From the NCBI GenBank assembly GCA_963575745.1, contig CAUYUJ010002079.1, positions 29,700-93,699 of the forward strand: a stretch of DNA of 64,000 bases, given 5' to 3'. The number at the start of each line of letters is the position of its first letter. The first letter of the stretch is position 1. Below are positions 21,057 to 32,285 of the stretch, in pieces. A program made the translations under genes and the position numbers. This DNA comes from Prorocentrum cordatum (taxonomy: Eukaryota > Sar > Dinophyceae > Prorocentrales > Prorocentraceae). Below the pieces are notes generated by a model that was given only the letters and a program-made list of their open reading frames with translations, made no database searches and was not told the DNA's origin.

Positions 21057-21251
21057 GGTCGAATACGAATAGGTTTGTGAACCTAGCTCGGGTAGCAGAA
21101 CGAGTTCAGACCTCTCGATGCAACAGACGAACGCTAGCTCCGAGCCACGTGTCATAAGTCCACGCGTATCTCTGGAGTGCGCACGGTGAAAATATCTGGT
21201 CGGGTCGACCAACTAGCTCCACCCCGCGCCGGAATTCCACTAGCTCATCGA
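21054..21251. repeat. Family A satellite remnant and B/C right-end fragment
   Basis: The satellite resumes (CTCGGTCGAATACG) to about 21135. A 60-bp unassigned stretch follows, then the B/C right-hand phrase GGTCGGGTCGACCAACTAGC to CTAGCTCATCGA, where the next B unit is inserted. Confidence 0.6.
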
Positions 21252-21597
21252 CTGGCGCCGGCGGTGAACCGTCGACCTGGTCAGGAAACCTCGTAGAGAT
21301 CCTTCCACATCGACAGAGAGAGCTTCTGGGAGCATTTCGCCCCAAAAAAAAATATTTGTCATGTCGATTCCGTTTTCAAAGTACATGTGCTCCTACAGAG
21401 CTCACATTGAGGCGCAGAGGCCAATCGTTCAGGGTGAAAAAACGGTTTCCTCAAAATGAACTGTCAAATATCTTTCAAATCTTTGCAAAACCGACCCAAA
21501 GTTGTCACATTGTCTCTTCTGGTCGGGTCGGCCAACTGGCTCCATCCCGCGACGGAATTCCTCAAAGCTCATCGACGCCGAAGAGCTCTACGAGGTA
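21252..21597. mobile_element. Family B element, complete, inserted in another unit's closing end
   Basis: It opens CTGGCGCCGGCGGTGAACCG and closes GAGCTCTACGAGGTA at 21597. The flanks CTAGCTCATCGA and TGCCGAAGAGCTTCACGAGG rejoin to the standard closing end CTCATCGATGCCGAAGAGCT. It is 346 bp, a clean insertion between A and T. Confidence 0.9.
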
Positions 21598-21638
21598 TGC
21601 CGAAGAGCTTCACGAGGTTTTCCCGCAGAGCAAAGAGA

Positions 21639-22057
21639 CTGGGAGCCGGCAGTAAACCGTCAACCAGGTTACCGCCGGGACCCTCGTAGAGCTCTCCAGT
21701 TGCTTGGATGTCGATCATACAGCTGAAGTGAACAGTGACCTCACAATAATTCAAATACTAGTTCGATGTAATATTCAGATGTTGAAGCTTTCTGTTTACA
21801 TTGGAACTCAGGATCTCGTTGTTCAACAGCGCTTCATAACCTGCTACATATGCAGAATGGATTAATGTATCTTGATTCAAGCTGTTGTCGAATGCACATG
21901 ACCATGATTTTGAAAGAAAAATCCAACGGCCAACAGTTCCTTCACGTTTTTTTTACAGTAATATTACAGCTACGGCCCTGAGGATTTAACACGCGAACGC
22001 GACACAACCCAATACACGTTACAGAAATAGTGGTTCCCGAATCGAATTTTCTCGAAA
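21639..22057. mobile_element. Family C element, left part, divergent body
   Basis: It opens CTGGGAGCCGGCAGTAAACC with the C loop. The body 21700-21950 is not seen elsewhere in the window and is AT-rich, with no coding signal. It then rejoins the C phrase ACAGTAATATTACAGCTACG. It is interrupted at 22058. Confidence 0.6.
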
Positions 22058-22397
22058 CTGGGAGCCAGCTAAACCGTCAACCAGGTTACCGCCGGGGGTC
22101 TCGCAAAAGCTCTAGGCCCACGGAATTCCGTTGGATCCCGAAGTAAAATCAAGCAGACATGAGCTTAGAAAACTGTTCTTGATCATTCGGAAAATACACT
22201 CCTACAGCCCATTCTTCCTCCACGTTTTTTGACAACAATATTCCAGCTACGAGCCTCAAAATTCGACGGGCGAGCGCGGCAGAACCCATTCTACGTTACA
22301 AAAATAATGGTTCCCAAAATAAATTTCAAAATCTCTCGAAATATTCAAAAAACTGCCCCGAGGTCATCACATTGTCCGCCCGGGCCGGGTTGGCGAA
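22058..22397. mobile_element. Family C element, left part, hairpin damaged
   Basis: It opens CTGGGAGCCAGCTAAACCG, so the left stem arm has lost bases while the right arm ACCGCCGGG is intact. The body holds CGTTTTTTGACAACAATATT. It is interrupted at 22398 after TTGGCGAA by a B unit. Confidence 0.6.
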
Positions 22398-23138
22398 CTG
22401 GCGCCGGCGGTGAACCGTCAACCTGGTCACCGCCGGGAACCTCGTACAACTCCTTTCACGCGGGAGAGTGCTCAGAGTCGAAAGTGAGAGCTTCTGGAGG
22501 CATCCCTCGAAAAATTGAAACTATTCATTTTTTTCATGTCGACACAAAGTTAATTCCCCCAAGTGTTTCGATAGTACAGGTGCGCCTACAGAGCTCATAT
22601 TAAGACGCAGAGGCCCTCATAGTCGTTTACAGGTGAAAAAAATCTGCTTTCTCAAAATCAATAGTCAAATATCTTTCAAACTGGGAACCAGCGGCAACCC
22701 GTCAACAGGGTTACCGCCGGGCACCTCGTATAGCTCTTTTCTTGCACAGCGCTCCTCGAAACACATGAAGGGAGCTTCTGAAGCGAGAGCCGAAAAACTC
22801 GAAAAATCAAAATTTCTGGATTTTCATCCAAAGCCGGTTGCTCCAAGTGTTTTGATAGTAATACTGCACCTACGGACCTGAGAATTTGACTGGCATACGC
22901 GGCATAACCCACTACAGGTGCCAGAAATCTGCTTTCTCAAAATGAATTGTCAAATATCTTTCAAATCTTAGCAAAACCCACCCAAAGTTGTCACATTGTC
23001 TCTTTTCGTCAGGTCGGCCAACTAGCTCCACCCCGCGCCGGAATTCCTCTAGCTCATCGACGCCGAAGAGTTCTGCGAGGTATATTCGCAAAACCACCCA
23101 AAAGTTGTCACATTGTCCGTTCTGGTCGGGTCGACCAA
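22398..23138. mobile_element. Family B element, host of a nested C element
   Basis: It opens CTGGCGCCGGCGGTGAACCG with the B loop CAACCTGGTCACC. It is interrupted by the C element at 22681-23082, resumes TATTCGCAAAACCACCC, and is interrupted again at 23139 by a family A element after TCGACCAA. Confidence 0.75.
22681..23082. mobile_element. Family C element, complete, precise empty site
   Basis: It opens CTGGGAACCAGCGGCAACCC and closes GTTCTGCGAGGTA at 23082 (402 bp). The flanks ATCTTTCAAA and TATTCGCAAAACC rejoin to TTTCAAATATTCGCAAAACC, present intact at about 25003. Confidence 0.88.
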
Positions 23139-24508
23139 CTGGGCGCCGGCGGTAAACCGTGAACCTTTCTTACCGCCTGGGGACTCGTAGAGCTTCCTAA
23201 CCATGCATAATGTCAAATATATATATAATATATATATAAAAATATATATAATATATATATAAATATATATAGATAACAAAAAAACGAATAGTTTTTCGGC
23301 CCCAGCGATTCCAGACCTCTCGATGCAACAGCCGAACGCCTCTGATACTTCTGGATCGTTTTCTGTGCGTACCAGCTCGTAGCTCTCCTACAGCCCGAGT
23401 TCAATGCAGAAGAGGGACGAAATCTGCCAAGGCAACTTAAAGAATGCGAATAGTTTTGCGGACCTAGTCCGAGTGGTTAACCCAGTTCAGACCTCTGGAT
23501 GCAACAGACGAGTGCGCACAATGATTTCGAATCAGTTTCTGTGGGTATCAGCTGTGTAGCTCTCATACAGCCCGAGTTACGTGCAATATCGACAGCACCG
23601 TCAAGATGACTCGAACAATACGAGTGGGTTTGCCAACCTAGCTCGAGTAGCAAAACGAGTTCAGACCTCTGAATAAGACAGACGGACGCGCCTGATGTGT
23701 CCGAATCGATTCCTGTGATTATGCCACCCTGCAGCCCCCCTACAGACCGAGTTAAGTGCAGAAAACCGACAGCACCTCCCAGGATGACTCGACCAATACG
23801 AATAGTTTCGCGAACCTAGCTCGAGTAGCAGACGAAGTTCAGACCTCTGGATGCGACAAGCGGACGCGCCTGATGTCTCCGAATCGATTCCTGTGATTAT
23901 GAAGCCTGTAGCCCCCCTACAGCCCGAGTTAAGTGCAGAAAACCGACAGCGCCTCTCAAGATGACTCGAACAGTACGAATAGTTCGCGACCTAGCTCGGG
24001 CAGCAGACCGAGTTCAGAGCTCTGAATTCAACAGACAAACGCGCCCGATGATTCTGAATCGGTTTCTGTAAGTATCAGCTACGTGGCTGTCCTACAGCTC
24101 GAGTTAAGTACAAAAATCCGAGAACGTCTGTCAAGATGCCTCGAATAATACGAACAGGTTTGCGGACCTAGCTCAGCTAGCAGACCGAGTTCAGACCTCT
24201 GGATGCGACAGACGAACGCGCCTGATCATTCTGGATTGGTGAAGACCAGCTCTGTAGCTGTCCTCTATCTCGAGTTAAGTACAAAATACCAACAACGCGT
24301 ACCAAGATGACTCGAAACGGCCGATCCCGCCAGTGTGCTTTTTGGCAGTAAAAGGTACCCGATCGAGCTGAGTTCAAGATGGCGAGCGAGAATAAGATCG
24401 AATATCACGGGAAGAAATACTAGAGCTCAAACGAATTGAGAAATTTCGAGAACAAAATTTTCAACGACCAAAAGTCACCAAAAGGTCCGTCGAGATTTTT
24501 CTTCCCAA
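23139..24508. mobile_element. Family A element, left part, host of deep nesting
   Basis: It opens CTGGGCGCCGGCGGTAAACC at 23139, with AT-rich sequence at 23216-23276, satellite units 23280-24300 and a terminal block from about 24310. It is interrupted at 24509 after CTTCCCAA by a B unit. The closing end is not identified with certainty. Confidence 0.7.
23216..23276. repeat. (TA)n-rich microsatellite
   Basis: Four blocks of alternating AT/TA separated by short A runs, replacing the ATATAATGTC phrase that follows other A heads. This suggests simple expansion of that ATATA stretch. Confidence 0.9.
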
Positions 24509-24725
24509 CTGGCGCCGGCGGTGAACCGTCATCCTGGTCACCGCCGGGAACCTCGAGCTCTTTTCACGCGTGAGAGAGCTGAGAGTTGGAAGAAAGAGCT
24601 TCTGGAGGCATTTCTCGAAAAATTGAACATTCATTTTTTTCATGTCGACATGAAGTTGATTCCCCCAAGTGTTTTGATAGTAAATGTGCACCTGCAGAGC
24701 TCATGTTAAGACCCAGAGGCCCTCA

Positions 24726-25126
24726 CTGGAAACCGGCGGTAAACCGTCAACCTGATTACCGCAGGGAACCTCGTAGAGCTCTTTCCTTGCACGGCGATCC
24801 TCCGAACACATGAAGAAAGCTTCTGGAGCGAGAAACAAAAAAATCGGAAAATCACATTTTTCTGTTTTTATCCAACGACGGTTGCTCCAAGTGTTTTGAT
24901 AGTAATACTGCACCTACGGACCTGAGAATTTGACTGGCAGACGCGGCATAACCCACTACAGGTGCGAAAAATATGCTTTCTTAAAATAAATGGTCAAATA
25001 TGTTTCAAATATTCGCAAAACCACCCAAAAGTTACCACTTTGTCCTTTCTGGCCAGGTCGACCAACTAGCTCCACCCCGCGCCGGAATTCCTCTAGCTCA
25101 TCGATGTCGAAGAGCTCTACGAGGTA
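24726..25126. mobile_element. Family C element, complete, precise empty site
   Basis: It opens CTGGAAACCGGCGG and closes CTCTACGAGGTA at 25126 (401 bp). The left flank GAGGCCCTCA and right flank TATTCGTTTACAGG match the uninterrupted B-body phrase GGCCCTCATAGTCGTTTACA at 22611-22630, with one base change. Confidence 0.9.
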
Positions 25127-25500
25127 TATTCGTTTACAGGTGGGAAAAATCTGGTTTCTTAAAACTGGGAACCGGCGGTAAACCGTGAACCAGGTTACCG
25201 CCGGGACCCTCGTAGAGCTCTGAATAGACCAAGTCGTTGCCGAGATAACAGCAGAAAGACGCTTCTCAATACCAGCTTGAAAAATAAAGAAGTATTGTTT
25301 TCCGTCGTGCACAATGTTGGTTCCCCCTAGTGTTTTGATCGAAATACTGCAGCTAGGGCCCTGAGGATTGCACCATCGGAAGCGCCATGATTCACTGCAT
25401 AGAATATAAATTCAAATTTGCAAAACGAATTTCAAAATCTCTCGCCATCTTTGAAAAACCGACTCCAGGTCACAGTGTCCGCTCGGGCCGGGTTGGCGAA

Positions 25501-27086
25501 CTGTCGCCGGCGGTGAACCGTCAACCTAGTCACCGCCAGGAACCTCGTAGAGCTCCTAACAGGCACGAAAGTGCTTAGAATCGAAGCAGACAGCTTCTCG
25601 CGGCCGTTCTCGAGAAATATCAACTTTCATTTTTCGATGTCACTCCGATGTCGGTTCCCACTCATTTTCGGATAGTAAAACTCTCGAGAGAGCTGATCTG
25701 CTCTGACAATAAAGTTTAGATACAAATGCTACGCGTAAAAATCTCCTTTCTCAAAATAAATGGCCAAATATCTTTCATTTGTTTTACAAAACGGCCCAAA
25801 AGTTATCAGTCCATTCTGGTCGGGTCGACCAACTAGCTCCACCCCGCGCCGGAACTGGGCGCCGGCGGTAAACCGTCAACCTTTCTTACCGCCGGGGGAC
25901 TGGTAGAGCTTCCTGACCATATATAATGTCGAAAAAAATTGCAGAGAACGAATAGTTTGTCAGCGTAAACGATTCCAGACCTCTCGATGCAACAGCCGAA
26001 CGCCCCTCATGCTTCTGGATCGTTTTCTGTGCGCACGAGCTCCGTAGCTCTCCTACAGCCAGAGTTACGTGCGAAAATCGACAGCACCTCTCAAGATCAC
26101 TCGAACAATACAAATAGTTTCTCGAGTATCAGACCGAGTTCAGACCTCTGAATGCAACAGGCGGCGCCTGATGTCTCCGAATCGATTCCTGTGATTACCA
26201 GCCCTGCAGCCCCCTTACAGCCCGAGTTAAGTGCAGAAAACCGATAGCACCTCTGAAGATGACTCGAACAATATGAATAGTTTCGCGGACCTAGCTCGAG
26301 CAGCAGACGCGTTCAGAGCTCTGAGTGCGACAGACGGACGCGACTGATGTCTCCGAATCGATTCCAGTGATTACCAGCCCTGCAGCCCCCTTACAGCTCG
26401 AGTTAAGTGCAGAAAACGGACAGCATCTCTCAAGATGAATCAAAGAATACAAATGGTTTTGCGGACCTAGCTCGGGCAGCACACCGAGTTCTCAGCTCTG
26501 GATTTGGCAGACGGGCGCGCCTGATGTCTCCGAATCGATTCCTGTGAGTACAAGCCCTGTGGCCCCCCCTACAGAACGAGTTAAGTGCAGAAAACTGACA
26601 GCACCTCTCAAGATGACTCGAATAATACGAATAGTTTCGCGAACCTAGCTCGGGCAGCAGACCGAGTTCAGACCTCTAGATGGAACAGACGAACGCGCCT
26701 GATCATTCGCAATCGATTTCTGTGAAAATGAGCTTCGTAGCTGCCGTACAGGTACAAAATACCGACAACGCGTATCAAGATGACTCGAAACAGCCGATCC
26801 CGCCGCAACGCTTTTCGCAGAAATATTTACCCGATCGAGCTGAGATTAAGACGGCGACCGGGCAAAAGATCGAATATGGTCAGATAAAATACTAGAGCTC
26901 AAACGAATTGTTGAATTTCGAGAACAAAATTTTCAAGCGACCAAAAGTCAGCAAAAGGTCCGTCGAGATTTTCTTGCCAATTAGCTCTCCAGCGCGCCGG
27001 AATTACTCAAGCTTCCAGCAACTAGCTAAGGGAAGCTCTACGAGTTATTCCTCTAGCTCATCGATGCCGACGAGCTCTACGAGGTA
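25501..27086. mobile_element. Family B element with nested A unit
   Basis: It opens CTGTCGCCGGCGGTGAACCG and closes GAGCTCTACGAGGTA at 27086. The flanks TTGGCGAA and CTAGCTGAACCCC rejoin to the standard GGCCAACTAGCTCCACCCC phrase. The A element at 25855-27047 sits 40 bp before its closing end. Confidence 0.85.
25855..27047. mobile_element. Family A element, complete reference copy (1193 bp)
   Basis: It opens CTGGGCGCCGGCGGTAAACC and closes GGAAGCTCTACGAGTTA at 27047. The flanks ACCCCGCGCCGGAA and TTCCTCTAGCTCATCG rejoin to the B/C phrase present intact many times. Inside are the hairpin, the first terminal motif, about five satellite units (25960-26770), the terminal block (from about 26800) and the right-end hairpin AAGCTTCC...GGGAAGCT. 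Confidence 0.93.
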
Positions 27087-27157
27087 CTAGCTGAACCCCG
27101 CGCCGGAATTCCTCTAGCTCATCGATGCCGAAGCTCTACGAGGTATGAATTGTCAAA

Positions 27158-27614
27158 CTGGCGCCGGCGGTGAACCGTCAACCTGGTCACCGCCGGGAAC
27201 CTCGTAGAGCTCCTTTCACGCGCGAGAGTGCTCAGAGTCAAAAGCGTGAGCTTCTGGAGGCATTTCGTGTCGAGATGAAGTGATGTTTTTCATGTCGAGA
27301 TGAAGTTGGTTCCCCCAGGTGCTTCGATAGTGAATGTGCGCCTACAGAGCTCATATTAAGACGCAGAGACCCTCATAGTCGTTTACAGGTGCGAAAAATC
27401 TGCTTTCTCAAATTGAGTTGTCAAATATCCTTCAATCTTTCGCAAAACCACCCAAAAGTTATCACTTTGTCCTTTGTGGCCGGGTCGGCCAACTAGCTCC
27501 ACCCCGCGCCGGAATTCCTCTAGCTCATCGATGCCGAAGAGCTCTACGAGGTACTAGCTCCACCCTGCGCCCGAATTCCTCTTAGCTCATCTTGGCGAAG
27601 AGCTCTACGAGGTA
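27158..27614. mobile_element. Family B element and stacked closing end
   Basis: It opens CTGGCGCCGGCGGTGAACCG after TTGTCAAA. Two closing ends follow, at 27553 and 27614. The second is followed by TTTTGCACAAAG, which with the left flank restores TCAAATTTTGCACAAAG, seen intact at 53527. One opening has therefore been lost between them. Confidence 0.65.
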
Positions 27615-27702
27615 TTTTGCACAAAGATCGAAAAACCGACCCCAAGTCGTCACATTGTCTCTTAACGTCGGGTCGGCCAACTAGCTCCACACCGCGCCGG
27701 AA

Positions 27703-28086
27703 CTGGGCGCCGGCGGTGAACCGTCAACCTTTCTTACCGCCGGGGGACTCGTAGAGCTTCCTGACCATATATAATGTCGAAAACAATTGCAGAGAACGAA
27801 TAGTTTCTCAGCCTAAGCGATTTCAGACCTCTCGATGCAACAGCCGAACGACCCTCATGCTGCTGGATCGTTTTCTGTGCGCACGAGCTCCGTAGCTCTC
27901 CTACAGCCCGAGTTACGTGCGAAAATCGACAGCACAAGATCACTCGAACAATACAAATAGTTCCGCGAATCTAGCTCGAGTCTCAGACCGAGTTCAGACC
28001 TCTGAATGCAACAGGCGGACGCGCCTGATGTCTCTGGATCGATTCCTGTGATTACCAGCCCTGCAGCCCCCTTACAGCCTGAGTTA
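27703..28086. mobile_element. Family A element, left part
   Basis: It opens CTGGGCGCCGGCGGTGAACC (the stem partly mismatched: GTGA with CTTAC) after CGCGCCGGAA. Two satellite units follow. It is interrupted at 28087 inside the satellite phrase GAGTTA|AGTGCAG. Confidence 0.7.
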
Positions 28087-29259
28087 CTGGGCGCCGGCGG
28101 TAAACCGTCAAGCTTCCTTACCGCCGGGGGACTCGTAGAGCTTCCTGAGCATATCTAATGTCGGAAAAAATTGCAGAGAACGAATAGTTTTTCAGCCTAA
28201 ACGATTTCAGACCTCTCGATGCAACAGCCAAACGCCCCTCATGCTTCTGGATCGTTGTCTCTGCGTACGAGCTCCGTAGCTCTCCTACAGCCCGAGTTAC
28301 GTGCGAAAATCGACAGCACCTCTCAAGATCACTCGAACAATACAAATAGTTTCGCGAATCTAGCTCGAGTATCAGACCGAGTTCAGACATCTGAATGCAA
28401 CAGGCGGACGCGCCTGATGTCTCCGAATCGATTCCTGTGATTACCAGCCCTGCAGCCCCCTTACAGCCCGAGTCAAGTGCAGAAAATCGACAGCACCTCT
28501 GAAGATGACTCGAACAATACGAATAGCTTCGCGGACCTAGCTCGGGCAGCAGGCCGAGTTCAGGGCTCTGAATGCGACAAGTGGACGCGACTGATGTCTC
28601 CGAATCGATTCCAGTGATTACCAGCCCTGCAGCCCCCTTACAGCTCGAGTTAAGTGCAGAAAACGGACAGCACCTCTCAAGATGACTCGACGAAATACGA
28701 ATAGTTTTGCGAACCTAGCTCGGGCAGCACACCGAGTTCCGAGCTCTGGATTCGGCAGGCGACGCGCCTGATGTCTCCGAATCGATTCCTGTGAGCACGA
28801 GCCCTGTAGCCCCCCTACAGCCCGAGTTAAGTGCAGAAAACTGTCAGCACCTCTCAAGATGACTCCAACAACACGAATAGTTTCGCGAACCTAGCTCGGG
28901 CAGCAGACCGAGTTCAGACCTCTAGATGCAACAGACGAACGCGCCTGATGATTCGCAATCGAATTCTGTGAGAATGAGCTCTGTAGCTGCCCTACAGCTC
29001 GAGTTAAGTACAAAATACCGACAACGCGTATCAAGATGACTCGAAACAGCCGATCCCGCCGCGATGCTTTTTTGCAGAAATATTTACCCGATCGAGCTGA
29101 GATTGAGAATGCGAGCGGGAATAAGATCGAATATGGTCAGAAAAAAAACTAGAGCTCAAACGAATTGTTGAATTTCGAGATTCAAATTTTCAACCGAGCA
29201 AAAGTCACCAAAAGTCCGTCGAGATTTTTCTTGCCAACTAGCTCTCCAGCGCGCCGGAA
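28087..29259. mobile_element. Family A element, left part through terminal block
   Basis: It opens CTGGGCGCC at 28087. It has about five satellite units, then a terminal block from about 29045 to GCGCGCCGGAA at 29259, where a B unit is inserted. No closing end is assigned. Confidence 0.7.
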
Positions 29260-29594
29260 CTGGCGCCGGCGGTGAACCGTCAACCTAGTCACCGCCGGGA
29301 ATTTCGTAGAGCTCCTCACACTGGGAAGAGTGCTGAGAATCGAAGTAGAATAAAAAAATAGATTTTTCGAAAACCTTTATTTTTGATTTTTTCGAAGTTC
29401 ACATTCGCTCAGTTCCCGGAAGTCAACTCATAAGAAAATACATCGGGAGAGCTGAGCTGCTGTCAGAGAGGAGTTTATATGCCAATGCGAGGCGCAAAAA
29501 TCTGCTTTCTCAGAATAAATGGTTAAATATCTTTCAAATTTTCGCAAAACCGACCAAAAGTCATAAATTTGTCCGCCCCAGCCGGGTCGACCGA
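29260..29594. mobile_element. Family B element, left part, variant body
   Basis: It opens CTGGCGCCGGCGGTGAACCG. The body differs from other B copies (GAAGTCAACTC, ATACATCGGGAGAGCTGAGC), a subtype also present at 46800-46930. It is interrupted at 29595 after TCGACCGA. Confidence 0.7.
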
Positions 29595-31344
29595 CTGGAA
29601 CCGGCGGTAAACCGACAACCTGGTCACCGCCGGAACCCTCGTGGAGCTCTTTTCTTGCACGGCGATCGTCGGAACACATGGAGAAAGCTTCTGGAGCGAG
29701 AAACAAAAAATTCGAAAAATCTGATTTTTTTCGATATTCATATCAGCTTGGTTCCCGGAAGTCAACTCTCAAGAAAATACATCGGGAGAGCTAAGCTGCT
29801 GTCAGAGAAGAGTTTATATGCCAATGCGACGCGCAAAAATCTGCTTTCTCGAAATAAATGGTTAAATATCCTTCAAATTTTCGCAACACCGACCAAAAGT
29901 CATAAATTTGTCCGCCCAGGCCGGGTCGACCAACTGGGCGCCGGCGGTAAACCGTCAACCTTTCTTACCGCCGGGGGACTCGTAGAGCTTCCCGACAGCA
30001 TATGACGTCAAAAAAATTGCAGAGAACGAATAGTTTTTCAGCCAAAGCGATTTCAGACCTCTCGATGCAACAGCCGAACGCCCCCCGATGCTTCTGGATT
30101 GTCTTCAGTACGAGCTCTGTAGCTCTCCTACAGCCCGAGTACGTGCGTAAATCGACAGCACCTTTCAAGATGACTCGAACAAAACGAATAGTTTGGCAAA
30201 CCCAGCTCGAGTATCAGGCCGAGATCAAACCTCTGCATGCGACAGGCGGACGCGTCTGACGTCTCCGAATCGATTCCTGTGATTATCAGCCCTGCAGCCC
30301 CCCTACAGCCCGAGTTAAGTGCAGAAAGCCGACAGCATCTTTCAGCATGACTCGAACAATACGAACAGCTTCGCGGACCTAGTTCGGGCAGCAGACAGAG
30401 TTCGGAGCTCTGGATTCGAAAGGCGGACGCACCTGATGTCTCCGAATCGATTCCAGTAATTACCAGCCATGCAGCCCCCTACAGCCCGAGATAAGTACAG
30501 AGAACCGACAGCATCTCTCAAGATGACTCGAACAATACGCATAGTTTCGCGATTCTAGTTCGGGCAGCAGACCGAGTTCCGAGCTCTGGATTCCACAGGC
30601 GGACGCGCCTGATGTCTTCAAATCGATTGCTGTCACCGCCAGCACTGTAGCCGCCCTACAGCCCGAGTTAAGTGCAGAAAACCCTCTCAAGATGACTCGA
30701 ACAATACGAATTGTTTCGCGATTCTGGATCGGGCAGCAGACCGAGTTCAGTGCACTGAATTCAACAGACAAACGCGACTGACGATTCTGAATCGGTTACT
30801 GTAAGAATCAGCTCTGTAGCTGTCCTACAGCTCGAGTTAAGTACAGAAAACCGAGAGCACCCGTCAAGATGACTCGAATAATACGAACAGATTTGCGGAC
30901 CTAGCTCGGCTAGCAGACCGAGTTCAGACTTCTAGATGCAACAGGTGCACTCGCCTGATCATTCTAAATCGATAAGGTGTGCTTACCAGATCTGTAGCTG
31001 TCCTATATCTCGAGTTAATAAGTCCAATATACCGACAGCGCGTATCAAGATGACTCGAAACAACCGATCCCGCCGCAGTGCTTCTTGACAGTAAAAAGTA
31101 CCCGATCGAGCTGAGATCAAGATGGCGAGCGGTAATGAGATCGAATATCACGGGAAAAAATACTAGAGCTCTAACGAATGGTTGAATTTCGAGAACAAAA
31201 TTTTCAACCGAGCAAAAGTCAGCAAAAGGTCCGTCGAGATTTTTCTTGTCAACTAGCTCTCCAGCGCCCCGGAATTACTCTTAAGCTTCCAGCAACAACT
31301 TGCAAGGGAAGCTCTACGAGTTACTAGCTCCACCCCGCGCCGGA
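29595..31344. mobile_element. Family C element, host of an A unit
   Basis: It opens CTGGAACCGGCGGTAAACCG. From about 29710 its body carries the same GAAGTCAACTC/ATACATCGGGAGAGCTAAGC variant as the preceding B unit, so the body and head have been recombined or copied. It is interrupted at 29934-31323, resumes CTAGCTCCACCCCGCGCCGG, and is interrupted again at 31345. Confidence 0.7.
29934..31323. mobile_element. Family A element, complete, precise empty site
   Basis: It opens CTGGGCGCC at 29934 and closes GCTCTACGAGTTA at 31323 (1390 bp). The flanks GGTCGACCAA and CTAGCTCCACCCC rejoin to the intact B/C phrase. Satellite units run 30010-31030, then the terminal block. Confidence 0.9.
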
Positions 31345-32285
31345 ACTGGGCGCCGGCGGTAAACCGTCAACCTTTCTTACCGCCGGGGGACTCGTAGAGC
31401 TTCCTGACAATATATAATGTCGAAAAAAATTGCAGAGAACAAATAGTTTTTCAGCCCAAGCGATTTCAGACCTCTCGATGCAACAGCCGGGAGCCCCCGA
31501 TGCTTCTCGATTGTCTGCTGTACGAGCTCTGTAGCTCACAGCCCGAGTTACGTGCGTAAATCGACAGCACCTCTCAAGATGACTAACAAAACGAACAGTT
31601 TGGCAACCCAGCTCGAGTATCAGACCGAGGTCATGGGCTCTGTATTCGACAGGCGCACGCGTCTGATGTCTCCGAATCGACTCCTGCGATTACCAGCCCT
31701 GCAGCCCCCCTACAGCCCGAGTTAAGTGCAGAAAACCGACAGCATCTCTCAGGATGACTCGAACAATACAATAGGTTCGCGATGATAGATCGGGCAGCAG
31801 ACCGAGTTTCGAGCTCTGGATTCGACAGGGGGACGCGCCTGATGTCTTCAAATCGATTCCTGTGACCACCAGCACTGTAGCCCCCCTCAGCCTGAGTTGA
31901 GTGCAGAAAACCGAGCACTTCTCAAGATCACTTGAAGAATACGAATAGTTTCGCGATTCTAGATCGGGCAACAGACCGAGTTCAGAGCTCTGGATTCAAC
32001 AGACGAACGCGACTGATGATTATGAATCGGTTTCTGTAAGTATCAGCTATGTAGCTCGAGTTAAGTACAGAAAACCGGGAGCACCTGTCAAGATGACTCG
32101 AATAGTACGAATACGTTTGCGGACCTAGCTCGGCTAGCAAACCGAGTTCAGACCTCTGGATGACAGACGAATGCGCCTGATCATTCTGAATCGATTAGCT
32201 CTGCTTACCAGCTCTTTAGTTGTCCTGAAGCTCGAGTTATGTTCAGAAAACCGTCATCGCGTGTCAAGATGACTCGAAACGGTCG
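31345..32285. mobile_element. Family A element, left part
   Basis: It opens CTGGGCGCC after CGCGCCGGAA. It has about five satellite units, and the terminal block starts ACGGTCGATCCC and is cut at about 32285 by the GC-rich repeat X. A closing A end at 32754 could belong to it. Confidence 0.65.

Larger units (their letters stand above)
25165..27145. mobile_element. Family C element with nested B unit
   Basis: It opens CTGGGAACCGGCGG after TTTCTTAAAA and closes GAAGCTCTACGAGGTA at 27145. The right flank TGAATTGTCAAA completes the phrase CTCAAAATGAATTGTCAAAT seen intact near 22937 and 34411. The nested B unit is 25501-27086. Confidence 0.85.
24509..27614. mobile_element. Family B element carrying nested C, B and A units
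   Basis: It opens CTGGCGCCGGCGGTGAACCG at 24509. Interrupting units are at 24726-25126, 25165-27145 and 27158 onward. Body phrases between them (TTCGTTTACAGGTG, TGAATTGTCAAA) join in the order seen in uninterrupted copies. The last closing end before the next head is at 27614, but its assignment to this unit is uncertain. Confidence 0.55.

Noticed and set aside
19607-21157. Long open frames (over 450 codons) on both strands across the minisatellite
   Set aside because: They follow automatically from a stop-free 90-bp period divisible by three, and exist on both strands at once. There is no start context or non-repetitive domain.
23216-23276. AT-rich tract as an origin or promoter
   Set aside because: It is a simple TA expansion at the place where other heads have a short ATATA stretch. 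Nothing else supports a regulatory role.
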